A stretch of DNA of 64,000 nucleotides from Virgibacillus phasianinus (lineage in GTDB: Bacteria; Bacillota; Bacilli; Bacillales; Amphibacillaceae), in the NCBI RefSeq assembly GCF_002216775.1, contig NZ_CP022315.1:434001-498000 (forward strand), given 5' to 3'. Positions 63,828-64,000 of this stretch are shown here, one piece after another (the stretch's first letter is position 1; each line of letters begins with the position of its first letter). Made by a program: the position numbers and the translations under genes. The notes under the pieces were generated by a model, which worked only from the letters and a program-made list of their open reading frames with translations, did no database searches and was not told the origin of the DNA.

Positions 63828-64000
63828 CTATTCAACTTTACTGTTAAATTCCACCAAAAAAGGATGTTTCTCTTTATCTAAGCAATTTTCAATTCTTTTC
63901 CGAAAATTGGTCCAAGTAACCATCGCTAAAGCTTTTTCAAGTGGGAAATAACCGACCTCTAAGCTTTCACTGCTAGTAGTAGGCTGCCCACCTACTGGTT
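63828..64000 (-). CDS. NUDIX hydrolase, C-terminal part
   Basis: The gene enters from the right edge. The last 57 codons read LEVGYFPLEKALAMVTW, TNFRKRIENCLDKEKHPF and LVEFNSKVE before TAG at 63828-63830. This is the usual C-terminal end of Bacillus NUDIX hydrolases; the NUDIX box would lie to the right of the window. Confidence 0.6.
   Translation of the reverse strand, partial: PVGGQPTTSSESLEVGYFPLEKALAMVTWTNFRKRIENCLDKEKHPFLVEFNSKVE

Overview
The window comes from a low-GC, spore-forming Firmicute of the family Bacillaceae, most like the halotolerant Virgibacillus/Oceanobacillus/Lentibacillus group. This rests on spore-coat genes (CotX, CotW and CotY/Z types), a collagen-like exosporium-type protein, candidate sigma-K promoters, an AprX-type subtilase, MreBH, YpvA, YfmR, AG-rich ribosome binding sites with TTG/GTG starts, and an FMN riboswitch. 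The genus is an inference. No tRNA, rRNA, CRISPR array, prophage or insertion-sequence transposase was seen.

Region 1 (1-10.9 kb) holds the 5' part of aprX and then a spore-surface island. One cassette, cotX-like, cotW-like and a divergent pair of small beta-rich proteins, occurs twice (0.76-2.65 kb and 7.64-9.47 kb) as a diverged direct duplication. Between the copies lie a CotY/Z-family gene, two family-2 glycosyltransferase genes and a collagen-like glycoprotein gene with 270-bp internal repeats; a third glycosyltransferase follows the second copy. Five promoters fit AC-N16-CATAnnnTA. A second CotY/Z gene lies alone at 48 kb.

Region 2 (11-16 kb) carries glutaminase, a CuA-type cupredoxin lipoprotein, an acylglycerol-phosphate acyltransferase, a CAP-domain secreted protein, and an mreBH gene broken by a one-base deletion in a G run. 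A tandem, hairpin-forming repeat with compensatory base changes follows mreBH.

Region 3 (16.4-28.9 kb) reads as an almost complete lysine degradation locus. Lysine 6-dehydrogenase, an aminoadipate-semialdehyde-type dehydrogenase, an aminotransferase and a ThDP enzyme (proposed 2-oxoadipate decarboxylase) are on the minus strand. A GabD-type dehydrogenase, a class III CoA-transferase and a glutaryl-CoA-type dehydrogenase are on the plus strand. An IclR regulator with a DUF3870 partner lies between the two arms, and an NhaC-family transporter lies upstream of the minus-strand arm. Region 4 (29-33.3 kb) is a tryptophan-to-anthranilate operon, kynU-kynB-kynA, followed by an NSS-family transporter.

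Region 5 (33.4-43.8 kb) has CoA-disulfide reductase, TerC, an EamA transporter with a C45 peptidase-like protein, a large membrane protein of unknown role and the ABC-F protein YfmR, with several dispersed non-coding repeats. Region 6 (43.8-47.9 kb) is the riboflavin operon ribD-ribE-ribBA-ribH under an FMN riboswitch, with another copy of the hairpin repeat inside it. Region 7 (48-64 kb) holds CotY/Z, DmpA-like peptidase, a MoxR/DUF58/DUF4129 operon, a YVTN-propeller lipoprotein, an ECF sigma/anti-sigma pair, ypvA, an RluA-type pseudouridine synthase, an HTH protein, GNAT, DUF2785, an alpha/beta hydrolase, an M50-like peptidase, a NUDIX remnant, a frameshifted GNAT gene and the 3' end of a NUDIX hydrolase gene.
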